The translations under genes and the position numbers were made by a program. Positions 1 through 6,847 of a DNA stretch of 8,399 bases are shown here, piece by piece. Each line of letters begins with the position of its first letter. The stretch's first letter is position 1. Under the pieces are notes generated by a model, which had not been told where the DNA came from, did not search any database, and worked only from the letters and a program-made list of their open reading frames with translations. Source of the stretch: Nitrospirota bacterium (GTDB lineage Bacteria > Nitrospirota > Nitrospiria > Nitrospirales > Nitrospiraceae); contig JACPZN010000272.1 of assembly GCA_016195505.1 (NCBI GenBank), positions 1-8,399 on the forward strand, in the 5' to 3' direction.

Positions 1-1001
1 ACCGCATACACCCGCCGATGCTGGAATTGCTGCGCCGGTCCGGCGTGCAGTCGTTTGTCGGTGTGCCGCTCCAGAGTCATGCCCAGATCCTCGGATACCT
101 GGCCGGCGACCGAGGCCCGCAACCCTGCACCGACGAAGACCTTCACGTTCTACTGACGATCGCCGGCCACGTGGCGGCTGCCATCGACAATGTCAGGGCA
201 TACTCCGATCTGGCCGAGCTGACGCAGCACCTCGAAGAACGCATCGAAGCGCGCACCCAGGAGCTCTCGCTCGCCAACGAGCAGCTCCAGGAGCACGATC
301 GGCGGCGGACGAGGTTTCTTTCCGTCGTCTCGCACGAGCTCCGCACACCCATGACGGCCATTCGCAGCTTTGCGGAAAACATGCTCGACGGCATCACCGG
401 CCCTCTCACCGAACAGCAAGTCACCTACTTGACCCGCATCGAACACAACGTTGCGCGGCTTGCCAGAATCATCAGCCAATTGCTCGATTGGTCCCGTCCC
501 GACAAACTCCGTCCAGAAGTTGTGTGTATTCGTCAAGTCGCAACCCTCGCCGCGGACAGTTTGCAGACGGTCGCCGCGGATAAACAAATCTCCCTCGACA
601 TCGTGCCGATCGAGACGCTTCCGCCCGTCCAAGGCGACCGCGACAAATTAGAACAGATTTTTTGGAATCTCATCGGTAATGCGATCAAGTTTACGCCGCC
701 CGGAGGCCGCGTGACCGTTGAGTTCAGCCTATCTCCTCCAGGATTCGTGCAGGCCTGTATCGCGGATACCGGCTGCGGGATCGATCCGTCTCACATTTCG
801 ATAATCTTCAGCGAATTTTCCAAGGTGCCGTCGGCCATGCCGGCTTCACAAGGCGCTCAGCTGGGCCTTTGCATTACGAAGACCCTCGTGACCATGCACC
901 ACGGAAATATCTGGGTTGAGAGCGAACCGGGATCCGGGTCACGTTTTTACTTCACGCTCCCGATCGTTCCGGGACACGATGAATCGAACCGGACGGCATG
1001 A
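1..1001 (+). CDS. GAF-linked sensor histidine kinase, 5' end outside window
   Basis: This is the C-terminal part of a sensor kinase that autophosphorylates on histidine and passes the phosphate to a response regulator. The frame is open from base 3, so the gene begins upstream; the ATG at 18 lies inside a GAF domain and is probably not the start. Numbered from that ATG, residues 1-60 are the end of a GAF domain (GVPL, then LLTIAGHVAAAIDN), 64-96 a coiled-coil linker, and 100-160 HisKA with the H-box SHELRTP (H106). The HATPase_c domain follows, with N-box residues N217 and N221, the G1 box DTGCGI (250-255), an F-box-like IFSEF, and a G2 box reading GAQLGL instead of the usual GTGLGL. No membrane segment is seen in the visible part, which suggests a cytoplasmic kinase, though the missing N-terminus could carry one. 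The next gene is an NtrC-type regulator starting 102 bases downstream, its likely partner, but that gene is broken. The signal sensed is unknown. Confidence 0.9.
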   Translation, partial: RIHPPMLELLRRSGVQSFVGVPLQSHAQILGYLAGDRGPQPCTDEDLHVLLTIAGHVAAAIDNVRAYSDLAELTQHLEERIEARTQELSLANEQLQEHDRRRTRFLSVVSHELRTPMTAIRSFAENMLDGITGPLTEQQVTYLTRIEHNVARLARIISQLLDWSRPDKLRPEVVCIRQVATLAADSLQTVAADKQISLDIVPIETLPPVQGDRDKLEQIFWNLIGNAIKFTPPGGRVTVEFSLSPPGFVQACIADTGCGIDPSHISIIFSEFSKVPSAMPASQGAQLGLCITKTLVTMHHGNIWVESEPGSGSRFYFTLPIVPGHDESNRTA

Positions 1002-1103
1002 GCGGGCCTGCCGTCTCCCGCAGCGTCCGCAGATGCAGAGGAGTATATTTTTCAAGGGGTATGACTTACAATTTCCCGCAACCGTCGCAGGGATTCGAAA
1101 CAC

Positions 1104-2443
1104 ATGCGCGCTAAGATCCTCATCGTCGACGACGACCGCGATATCCTTCTCGGGTTGGAAAACCGCGTCACCTGGATGGGACATGAGCCGCTCACGGCCG
1201 ACAACGGCAAGGATGCGCTTCGCCTGATCGAAGAAGAAGCGCCCGATCTCGTCCTCTTGGACTTGGAGCTCCCGTTCGTCTCAGGGCTCGACGTGTTGAA
1301 ACAGGTGCGCGATGCTTCGAACCGGAGCCATCCCACAGAAGAGGGCTCGCCTCCGGCTTCCGCTGCCTATACGACGCCGCTGATCATCATCCTCACCGCA
1401 TTCGGCACTATCGAGCGCGCCGTACAGGCTATGCAACTCGGCGCCTTCGACTTTGTGCCGAAGCCGTTTACCGCCGATCATTTAACCGTCGTGATCAACA
1501 AGGCGTTGGCCACCGTGAACCTTCACCGCCAGGTGGACAGCCTCCGCCAAGAAGTCGACGATCACTACGAGCCGATCGTCGCGGTCAACAAACACATGAG
1601 CGCGCAACTGGCGGTCGCCAAACAAGCGGCGGCCTCGACCGTCACGGTCTTAACCTGCTTGAAAACGAGCTATTCTGGCACGAACGCGGCGCCTTTACCG
1701 GGGCTAACAAACGGGAACCGGGCAAAATCGAGATCGCCGAAGGGGGCACTGTATTTCTCGACGAAATCGGCGACATGCCGCTCCCCATGCAAAGCCACTT
1801 GCTGCGGGTACTTCAGGATCAGACGTTCTACCGGGTGGGTGGGACTCAAGCGGTGCGAACCGATGTACGTTTCCTCGCAGCCACAAATAGAAACTTGCAG
1901 CAGGCGGTTCGTCAAGGGACCTTCCGCGAGGACTTGTACTATCGTCTTGCCGTCATCACGGTCACGCTGCCGCCCCTGCGCGACCGGATGGATGATCTCC
2001 CCGCCCTCGCGCAGCACTTTCTCAGCCGGCCAGGCAAACTGGGGCTGCACAGGCGCTATACACTCAGCGAGACTGCGCTACAGGCGTTGCAACATTACCC
2101 CTGGCCGGGCAATATCCGCGAATTGGAGAACGTGCTCACTCGTGCCCTCATCCTATGCACCGGAAATACCATTGAGCCGGAGCATCTCGCGTTGTCCGCC
2201 TCGCTCGGTCCTTCGACAAGGGAACCGGATACCGACGCGCTCCTCCGCTCCTATCATGAGAGCATGGAAGCCCACAGCCGGAAGATCATCGAAAGCGCCC
2301 TGGGCAGAAACGGGTGGAATCAGACGAAGGCCGCGGCGGATCTCGGCCTGCAACGCACCTACTTCACCAAACTGCTGCGGCAAAAACAGATCTCGGGCAA
2401 ACCGCCGAAAACATCCTTCACGGATTCTTCCCACCAGGCATGA
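1104..2443 (+). pseudogene. NtrC-type sigma-54 activator, P-loop deleted and frameshifted
   Basis: The intact gene would encode a phosphorylation-controlled sigma-54 activator. The ATG at 1104 has AGGGA at 1089-1093. Residues 1-122 form a receiver with acidic residues D9-D11, phosphoacceptor D53, T98 and K120; the loop before T98 is about 15 residues longer than usual. The frame continues as AAA+ sequence up to STVTVL (codons ending at 1652), then becomes nonsense to a stop at 2507. The true sequence resumes in another frame at 1652 with NLLENELF, then GAFTGA, Walker B (GGTVFLDEIGD), sensor I (AATN), the arginine region (REDLYYRL), sensor II (PWPGNIRELEN) and a Fis-type helix-turn-helix, with the stop at 2441-2443. 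Compared with E. coli NtrC, about 36-37 residues containing the GESGTGK P-loop are absent. A loss of about 112 bases fits both the gap and the frame change. Without the P-loop no ATP hydrolysis is expected. A metagenomic assembly error remains possible. Confidence 0.85.
1775..2443 (+). pseudogene. C-terminal AAA+/Fis fragment of the broken activator
   Basis: This is the downstream reading frame of the broken regulator, taken from its first in-frame ATG; homologous sequence begins earlier, at 1652. It keeps the second half of the sigma-54-interaction AAA+ domain and a C-terminal Fis-like DNA-binding helix-turn-helix (NQTKAAADLGLQRTYFTKLL, near residues 186-205). The ATG at 1775 sits inside the Walker B-to-sensor I stretch and has no clear ribosome-binding site, so it is probably not an evolved start. 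If translated, the fragment could bind DNA but not hydrolyse ATP, because both the P-loop and GAFTGA lie upstream of it. Confidence 0.45.
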
Positions 2444-2566
2444 AGAACGGCAAAGTCTCCTCGAAAGATCTTTGTCCTTCATTCCGGCATCTGAGGACAG
2501 TCCGTAGACACACTGGACTCCCCTCAGGTATCATCTGCCACGTGTCCTCTGGCTCAACAGAACAAT

Positions 2567-2642
2567 GGCGGTGTAGCTCAGTTGGCAGAGCAGCGGACTC
2601 ATAAGCCGCGGGTCCCCCGTTCGATCCGGGGCACCGCCACCA
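2567..2642 (+). tRNA. tRNA-Met (CAT), elongator type
   Basis: A full 76-nt cloverleaf with encoded CCA. The acceptor stem is GGCGGTG (2567-2573) with CACCGCC (2632-2638), discriminator A2639, and CCA 2640-2642. The D stem is GCTC/GAGC, the anticodon loop CTCATAA (2598-2604) has CAT at 2600-2602, and the T arm CCCCG-TTCGATC-CGGGG spans 2615-2631. The G1-C72 pair and the absence of three consecutive G-C pairs next to the anticodon loop rule out initiator tRNA. The anticodon-stem pair nearest the loop is A2597 opposite G2605, a mismatch. A lysidine-modified tRNA-Ile2 also carries CAT in the gene and cannot be fully excluded; acceptor bases G4 and G5 differ from the C4 and C5 of E. coli tRNA-Ile2. 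Confidence 0.95.
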
Positions 2643-2777
2643 CACCACACTTCGTGAGAGCCAGCGTTTTGGGGTTTCCTTACGGCTATTCACGGTTTTT
2701 GGGTGATTGACGCCATCGGATAAACGCCCCCAGTTGTTTCTTCTGGACAATCGAACAGGTGACCGGGGAGAATTGAA

Positions 2778-3695
2778 GTGACCACTATGCTCAACACACT
2801 TCTGATTCTTTCGGCTCTTCTCATCGGCCTGGGAAGCTGCACGATTCAGCCGCGTCCTACGCAGCAGCCGAACGCATCCAGGTACGGCTCGCCTCAAGCA
2901 AGCCCTTCCGTCGCTGGAGAATTGCGGCGCCGCTCGGTGGCTCTCGACGGCGTCGTCCTCAGCACTTTGGAAGCCGGCATCGGCGATCCCGTTATCTTCG
3001 TCCACGGTGTCGTTACGACGAGTAACATTTTCCCCAAGTATCTCAGCGCCTACTCTCCCGACTTTCGTGGTATTGCCGTGGAGCTCCGGGGGTATGGCGA
3101 CTCCCAAAAACCGCCCACCGGCTTCACAATCGAACAATTTTCCAAGGGCCTCATTGCGCTGGCCGATAAGCTCGGAATCGAAAAGCCTGTCTGGGTCGGT
3201 GTGTCGATGGGCGGGATGATTCTGCAACAATTGGCGCTGGACTATCCCGATCGTGTGAGGGCGCTGGTGCTCGTTTCGACGACGGACGGTGCCATGGTGC
3301 TCGATAAGGATCTGCCCACCATCGGGAATCCACGAGATTTCCGCGAGGTCTCCAAAAACATCATCGTCGAGAGTTTTCCTCCCGGGACACCTTCTGCCCT
3401 GTATCAGCCGCTCTTGGATCGAATTCCCACATGGAACGGCACCGTGTTGCGCGAGGCGCTCACAAGCATGGCCCACGCCAATGTCCATGGCCGGATCAGC
3501 AAGATCACCGCACCGACACTCGTCGTGGTCGGAGTCAAAGATGATGTGGCCACTCCCGCGATCGCACAGGGGATTCACTCGCAGATCCCCGGCGCCCAGC
3601 TCGTCGAATTCGACACCGGCCATTTCATGATGGCCGAAGACCCTGATCGCTTCCGTACCGTGGTGGGGGAATTTCTCCAGGGGCTCAAACAATAA
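2778..3695 (+). CDS. Predicted lipoprotein alpha/beta hydrolase
   Basis: A 305-residue alpha/beta-hydrolase-fold enzyme, probably an esterase or lactonase; the substrate cannot be told. I chose the GTG at 2778 because GGGGAG (2765-2770) lies 7 bases before it, whereas the ATG at 2787 would be 16 bases away. Residues 5-20 are hydrophobic and end in the lipobox LGSC (C21), so the protein is likely lipid-anchored outside the inner membrane. A Pro/Gln/Ser-rich linker (24-46) leads to the catalytic domain, with VHG (75-77) for the oxyanion hole, nucleophile elbow GVSMGG (S143), acid D255 or D256 in VGVKDDVATP, and H282 in DTGHFMMAEDP. All triad elements are present, so the enzyme is probably active. 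It stands alone between the tRNA gene and a convergent gene, and a hairpin follows its stop. Confidence 0.88.
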   Translation: MTTMLNTLLILSALLIGLGSCTIQPRPTQQPNASRYGSPQASPSVAGELRRRSVALDGVVLSTLEAGIGDPVIFVHGVVTTSNIFPKYLSAYSPDFRGIAVELRGYGDSQKPPTGFTIEQFSKGLIALADKLGIEKPVWVGVSMGGMILQQLALDYPDRVRALVLVSTTDGAMVLDKDLPTIGNPRDFREVSKNIIVESFPPGTPSALYQPLLDRIPTWNGTVLREALTSMAHANVHGRISKITAPTLVVVGVKDDVATPAIAQGIHSQIPGAQLVEFDTGHFMMAEDPDRFRTVVGEFLQGLKQ

Positions 3696-3736
3696 CGGAT
3701 GTGTTACCGTTCCAGCCGCGAGATCCCCACTTTATA

Positions 3737-3779
3737 GGAGTAGCGACCATTTCCCGCATGGGGGAGATGGTCGCGCTCC
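3737..3779. terminator. Hairpin between convergent genes, candidate bidirectional terminator
   Basis: The arms GGAGTAGCGACCAT (3737-3750) and ATGGTCGCGCTCC (3767-3779) pair over GCGACCAT/ATGGTCGC and GGAG/CTCC with a small internal loop. The apical part, TCCC...GGGGGA, can extend the stem. It lies between the stops of the hydrolase (+, 3695) and the exported protein (-, 3825). There is no clear U-run on either side, so it is an imperfect intrinsic terminator. Confidence 0.5.
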
Positions 3780-3824
3780 AATAAAGCTCCGGATCAGGTG
3801 AGAGACAGAGCCACCAAACGAGGG

Positions 3825-4286
3825 TCAACAATTGTCGACCGACACATAGCAAGCGGGGGTTGTCCCTTCCGGGGTTTTCTTCTCACCCCGTTGGTCCAGA
3901 ATCAACAAGGCACCATCATGAGGCGCCTCGAACGACACCTCGACCGTCTGTCCTGGGTCGATGCGAACACCTGCTGTGTTCGATGCTTGCACGGATGCGC
4001 CGTTCGTGAATCGGAACGGTACATTGTAGAGCATTGAGGGCATAACCGCGTGGACTACGGTATCGTCGTTCCTGAGGCGAATATTGGCTTGCTGCCCAGC
4101 CCAGAGCATGATCCCGGGCCCTGTCTCTCCTTTTGTGGCGTAGTACGCCGCATCCTTCATCACCACTTCGGCGTTGGTCTCTCTCGGCACCGATCCGTCC
4201 GATCCTTTCTGAACTGTTTGTGCTCCTGCGACGGCCGCAAGAGTAAACACCGCGATAGCTGCCACACTTCCTCCAATGTATCTCAT
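3825..4286 (-). CDS. Small exported protein, possibly cupredoxin-like
   Basis: A 153-residue protein read leftward from the ATG at 4286. GGAGGG lies 7 bases upstream and decides against the overlapping out-of-frame ATG at 4293. Residues 1-22 are a signal peptide with a hydrophobic core and a likely cleavage after AGA (21-23 region), giving a mature periplasmic protein of about 130 residues. The mature part looks beta-rich: NIRLRNDDTVVHAVMPS (68-84) resembles the first copper-histidine strand of cupredoxins (H79), and PGQTVEVSFEAPHDG (111-125) resembles the strand before their ligand loop. The usual C-x-H-x-M loop is missing. H123, C146 and C153 remain, and the two cysteines could form a disulphide. 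The fold is a suggestion only and the function is unknown. It has no co-directional neighbour. Confidence 0.75.
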   Translation of the reverse strand: MRYIGGSVAAIAVFTLAAVAGAQTVQKGSDGSVPRETNAEVVMKDAAYYATKGETGPGIMLWAGQQANIRLRNDDTVVHAVMPSMLYNVPFRFTNGASVQASNTAGVRIDPGQTVEVSFEAPHDGALLILDQRGEKKTPEGTTPACYVSVDNC

Positions 4287-4819
4287 GGTTCATCCCTCCG
4301 GGTTAGAGAATTAATGTTACTCTGTGCACCTTGTCCGATCGGAATCGGGATGCTGCGCTCACGTACGACAGTATTTGCACTAAGCATACTTGGTGCCATG
4401 GCATAGTTTCGTTTCAAAAGAATGCATACATTATGCGCAAGTGATCGATTTCCCATAGTCATTGTAAAGCCAGAGGCTGCGGCCAGGAGACTCGGCGTGC
4501 CTGTTCACATGCGGAACAGACTCAGAAGCGATCCTCTTGTGAATCGACTTCGATCCAGCAGATTATGTGCGTGACAGTTGTCACACCTGATGCGAGATGG
4601 TCGATACGCTCTGTCCAAACTCCTCTGCAGCCTCCTTGGTCGGCTCGCGCTACCAGCCCTTTTCCCCCGATTCCATAGGGTGTTGCTCCTGCATTGCAGT
4701 TTTCTGAAGGATTTTGGTAGCTGTCGTGCGCTTGGCTGGGAATGTGAGTGAGAACCATGTGACTGCGGTCCCCATATCAATTCGTTGCTGATCTAAAACG
4801 GGGATCGGCTGTATGAACC

Positions 4820-4856
4820 ACGGCGTCCGTCATCTTTTGTAGGTGATGGACGCCGT
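4820..4856 (+). terminator. Strong hairpin, terminator or structured leader element
   Basis: ACGGCGTCC (4820-4828) pairs perfectly with GGACGCCGT (4848-4856). The stem continues inward through GTCATC against GGTGAT with two G-U pairs, giving about 15-16 pairs and a small U-rich loop. The following bases, TCCATTTCTT, are only moderately T-rich. No plus-strand gene ends just upstream, so it may be a leader attenuator or the end of a small RNA rather than a gene terminator. Confidence 0.45.
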
Positions 4857-5003
4857 TCCATTTCTTGGGAACCTTTCCATGATCAGACAGGTCTCGACTA
4901 TCGGCGGGCAATCGCGACTGATAGGGAAAGGCGTCCATCTCCTGATCTAGAAGGATACGGTTGCTGCTTGCGCTGAAGTCTCCGATTTCAACGAAAGGAG
5001 AGC

Positions 5004-5045
5004 ATGGCGGGCGTACCTCACATCGTGAACGGATTACGGGAATAG
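5004..5045 (+). CDS. Possible 13-residue leader peptide
   Basis: The frame reads MAGVPHIVNGLRE and stops at 5043-5045. It has a good ribosome-binding site, AAAGGAG (4994-5000), three bases before the ATG, better placed than any site for the transporter fragment that follows. It could be a leader peptide, or the original start of a gene whose following sequence has been rearranged. It is too short for any homology argument. Confidence 0.2.
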   Translation: MAGVPHIVNGLRE

Positions 5046-5086
5046 CGAAGTAGATAGAGAGCCTGATCGAAGGCTCAATCTGCGCG

Positions 5087-5431
5087 GTGCCGCCGCGATA
5101 TGCTAGACGCTTCCTCAGGGAAACGGCGCGGCTGCTGTTAACCGGAAGGATGCTATTCTATTATGGCTTAGTCATGCCGACGGAAATAGCTGGGCAGATG
5201 CTGACGGTCGGAGCTGCCAAGGCCAACTTGCCGCCCAAGCAACTGCTCGTATGCGGGATGCTGGCGGGGCCGTATCTGAGTATAGCGACAGGCATGGCGG
5301 TCACCGCTGCGGTACAAACCGGTCAATGGATCGTGGTCGTGGTGATCTTCCCGTTCGGACTCGGGCTAGTTATGTTGCTCGGCGCTGAACTGATTACGGG
5401 CAGCTTCGCATTGTTGCCGCTTTCTTCCTAG
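5087..5431 (+). pseudogene. Truncated formate/nitrite transporter (FNT family)
   Basis: From residue 30 this matches the N-terminus of FNT channels (FocA/NirC family), which move formate or nitrite across the inner membrane as pentamers of six-helix subunits of about 270 residues. Seen here are the amphipathic start (MPTEIAGQMLTVGAAKANLP, 30-49), helix 1 (LLVCGMLAGPYLSIATGMAV) and helix 2 (VVVVIFPFGLGLVMLLGAEL), ending in the family signature GAELITG. Translation stops ten residues later, at 5429-5431, and no later helices appear in any frame before the next gene. About two thirds of the protein is missing, so it cannot form a channel. The GTG at 5087 is the longest start; ATGs at 5150 and 5174 are closer to the conserved region. 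A weak hairpin (CTTCC/GGAAG, 5424-5438) followed by T-rich sequence overlaps the stop. Confidence 0.72.
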
Positions 5432-5455
5432 GCGGAAGCCGTTGTATTTTCATGT

Positions 5456-5484
5456 TTCAATAACGAAATAAATATTGCTATATC
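5456..5484 (+). promoter_or_regulatory. Candidate sigma-70 promoter for the DUF4124-like gene
   Basis: TTCAAT (5456-5461) and TATATC (5479-5484) are 17 bases apart in the most AT-rich short stretch of the window, ending about 28 bases before the GTG at 5513. The -10 box is a fair match and the -35 box is weak. Confidence 0.35.
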
Positions 5485-5512
5485 TGGCGTATTACGATGG
5501 CATGACAAATGG

Positions 5513-6049
5513 GTGGCCTGTACGAAGACTGCCCGCACTGTGAGATGGAGAATGGAGCCTCAGCAAACATGTCCCCTCCGAATACAATGCCTTGTTGCGT
5601 TGATGCTCCTACTAAGTGAAGTAGGTGGGTTTGCCCCACTCCTTGCCTGGGCAGCAGTCTACGAGTGTTTCGATGCGGCAGGAAAAGTTGTGCTCACCAA
5701 TAGACCAGCACAACTTCATCGGTGCCATGTAGTCAGTGGAAACACGGCTTCGGCTCTCGCGCCACCTGAGGCTCAAATGCCCCCCCAAGGTTCACGCCCG
5801 CCTACCGGCTCCGACAGACCCTCCCCGCCCCCATATGTCCCTCTCCCTCCCGACAAACCGACCGAGTTGCAGGGAGCATCGATTGGCGCGTCGCCCGCGC
5901 CAAACTCTGGGCCGTCGTCATCACCGCCCCCAAACCCACCCTGCGCGCGTGCGTTCAATCCATTGAATCCACTGAGCGCTCCCCCTTGCGTCCGGTCAAA
6001 TCAATCCGGGGCGCAGTCACCTGGGGCAGTCCCAGCCCCGTCTCCGTAA
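5513..6049 (+). CDS. Exported DUF4124-like protein with proline-rich tail
   Basis: An open frame of 178 residues from GTG 5513. The ATG at 5552 (residue 14) is an equally plausible start, and neither has a textbook ribosome-binding site. Residues 26-47 are hydrophobic and end in AWA, a likely signal peptidase site. Directly after it, VYECFDAAGKVVLTNRPAQLHRC (49-71) fits the DUF4124 pattern of a short beta module, aromatic-x-D-x-x-G then T-(D/N)-x-P, found at the mature N-terminus of many envelope proteins. The rest (about 80-178) is Pro/Ser/Ala/Gln-rich, probably disordered, with a CARAFNPLNPLSAPPC segment whose two cysteines could pair. It is likely periplasmic and its role is unknown. The C-rich codon run in the tail is typical of low-complexity sequence rather than proof of transfer. 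Confidence 0.7.
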   Translation: MACTKTARTVRWRMEPQQTCPLRIQCLVALMLLLSEVGGFAPLLAWAAVYECFDAAGKVVLTNRPAQLHRCHVVSGNTASALAPPEAQMPPQGSRPPTGSDRPSPPPYVPLPPDKPTELQGASIGASPAPNSGPSSSPPPNPPCARAFNPLNPLSAPPCVRSNQSGAQSPGAVPAPSP

Positions 6050-6128
6050 TCCTGCCCTGTTTCGCTTGAGTTAGGCGGGGCTCACCCCCGTAAATCAGCA
6101 TTCTGTGCCCCTGTGGGAGTGGTGGAAC

Positions 6129-6160
6129 TGACCGTAGCTCTTCACCATCGACCGGTCAGA
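6129..6160. terminator. Inverted repeat between convergent genes
   Basis: The 7-base arms CTGACCG (6129-6135) and CGGTCAG (6154-6160) pair perfectly around an 18-base loop, between the stops at 6049 (+) and 6194 (-). A second small hairpin, CGGGG-CTCAC-CCCCG, sits at 6076-6090. Neither has a U-run, so a terminator role rests mainly on position. Confidence 0.3.
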
Positions 6161-6193
6161 CAAATGGCCCAGGTCCATGAGCCTGTCGAACGC

Positions 6194-6751
6194 TTAGGGC
6201 TTCCTGAGCCGCCGATTGTTCTTGCTTCTATCGGGGTTCACCGCCAGATAGTCTTTTATAAACTGGTCCACCTTGCGAAGCACCTGGTCTTCAAGGTGTT
6301 TAACATTGTCGTCTGCGACGACTCCGACTGTCCCCGGTTTCCTCCAGGTCGCCGCAAACAGTTCAGAGACTTCATTGCCTTCCAGTCGAACCCGTTGTGT
6401 CAGAAAAAGTTCCGTGGAGTAAAAATACCGGCCGATCCGATCATGGAGCGCATCGACTCGAACCACCAGCATGGCCGCGGTCGGCGTGGCGAGTCGCTCA
6501 CGTTCAGTCAACACTGATATGCCGGCTTTCTGAAGGCGCTGCTTAATCTCACTGTGGAGTCTTGGCGTGTTTAGCCCAAGCTCTTCGATCTCGATAGCAA
6601 ACGGCTCAACAAGGACTTCCACACCAACAAGCCCTTTCAGCGACTCACGCTCCGAAACTTCTGCTGGCTGCTCCCCATAGCTTGAAGTCGACACCAAGCC
6701 GAAACTGATCGTGACGGCGATCAGGAGAACCGTGATTGCTGGTGGGGCCAT
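6194..6751 (-). CDS. Exported conserved hypothetical protein
   Basis: A 185-residue protein starting at the ATG at 6751, with GGAG four bases upstream. Residues 1-26 form a signal peptide (hydrophobic core VLLIAVTISFGLV), so the mature protein is probably periplasmic. The mature part has mixed alpha/beta character: LVGVEVLVEPFAIEIEELGL (41-60), then a helix LHSEIKQRLQKAGI (65-78), a strand AMLVVRVDAL, an aromatic YFYSTELFLTQRVRL, and a C-terminal helix KVDQFIKDYLAVNP (160-173). I recall similar unnamed exported proteins with this arrangement in Nitrospira and other environmental bacteria, but cannot name a family with confidence. The helix-strand layout resembles proteins that bind other envelope components. 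It is divergent from the PilZ-like gene, with 263 bases between them. Confidence 0.78.
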   Translation of the reverse strand: MAPPAITVLLIAVTISFGLVSTSSYGEQPAEVSERESLKGLVGVEVLVEPFAIEIEELGLNTPRLHSEIKQRLQKAGISVLTERERLATPTAAMLVVRVDALHDRIGRYFYSTELFLTQRVRLEGNEVSELFAATWRKPGTVGVVADDNVKHLEDQVLRKVDQFIKDYLAVNPDRSKNNRRLRKP

Positions 6752-6847
6752 CTTTCTCCGTACCAGTATGGCAACACCCCTTTGAGAGCTGCAAGCATCC
6801 TACGCCTCCCGGCCTCCTTCTGTCAGTTTCGTCGCTTCGGTCTCGGT

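Larger units (their letters stand above)
4287..5086. other. 800-base region without a convincing gene
   Basis: This region should hold the promoter of the minus-strand exported protein at its left end and the leader of the transporter fragment at its right end. Short open frames in 4505-4780 (-) are rich in Arg and Ser or lack ribosome-binding sites and look like chance. One contains a CDNCH heme-like motif, but the surrounding sequence is not cytochrome-like. The clearest structures are the long hairpin at 4820-4856, a smaller inverted repeat CTATC/GATAG (4898-4902, 4920-4924), and a 13-codon frame with a good ribosome-binding site at 5004. The left portion (about 4360-4460) is visibly more AT-rich than the coding DNA. 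Confidence 0.5.

Noticed and set aside
2418..3692. Very long minus-strand open frame across the tRNA and hydrolase genes
   Set aside because: It is antisense to an intact tRNA and to a well-supported hydrolase with all catalytic motifs. Its composition is that of a mirror frame in GC-rich DNA.
4505..4780. Minus-strand frame with a CDNCH heme-like motif
   Set aside because: The frame is Arg/Ser-rich, has no signal peptide or ribosome-binding site, and nothing around the motif resembles a cytochrome c.
5509..5619. 36-codon plus-strand frame with CPHC and CC motifs
   Set aside because: It overlaps the DUF4124-like gene in another frame and has no ribosome-binding site. The cysteine pairs are probably chance.
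6113..6517. Plus-strand frame opposite the exported hypothetical protein
   Set aside because: The minus-strand frame has a signal peptide, a ribosome-binding site and familiar protein character; this one has none of these.
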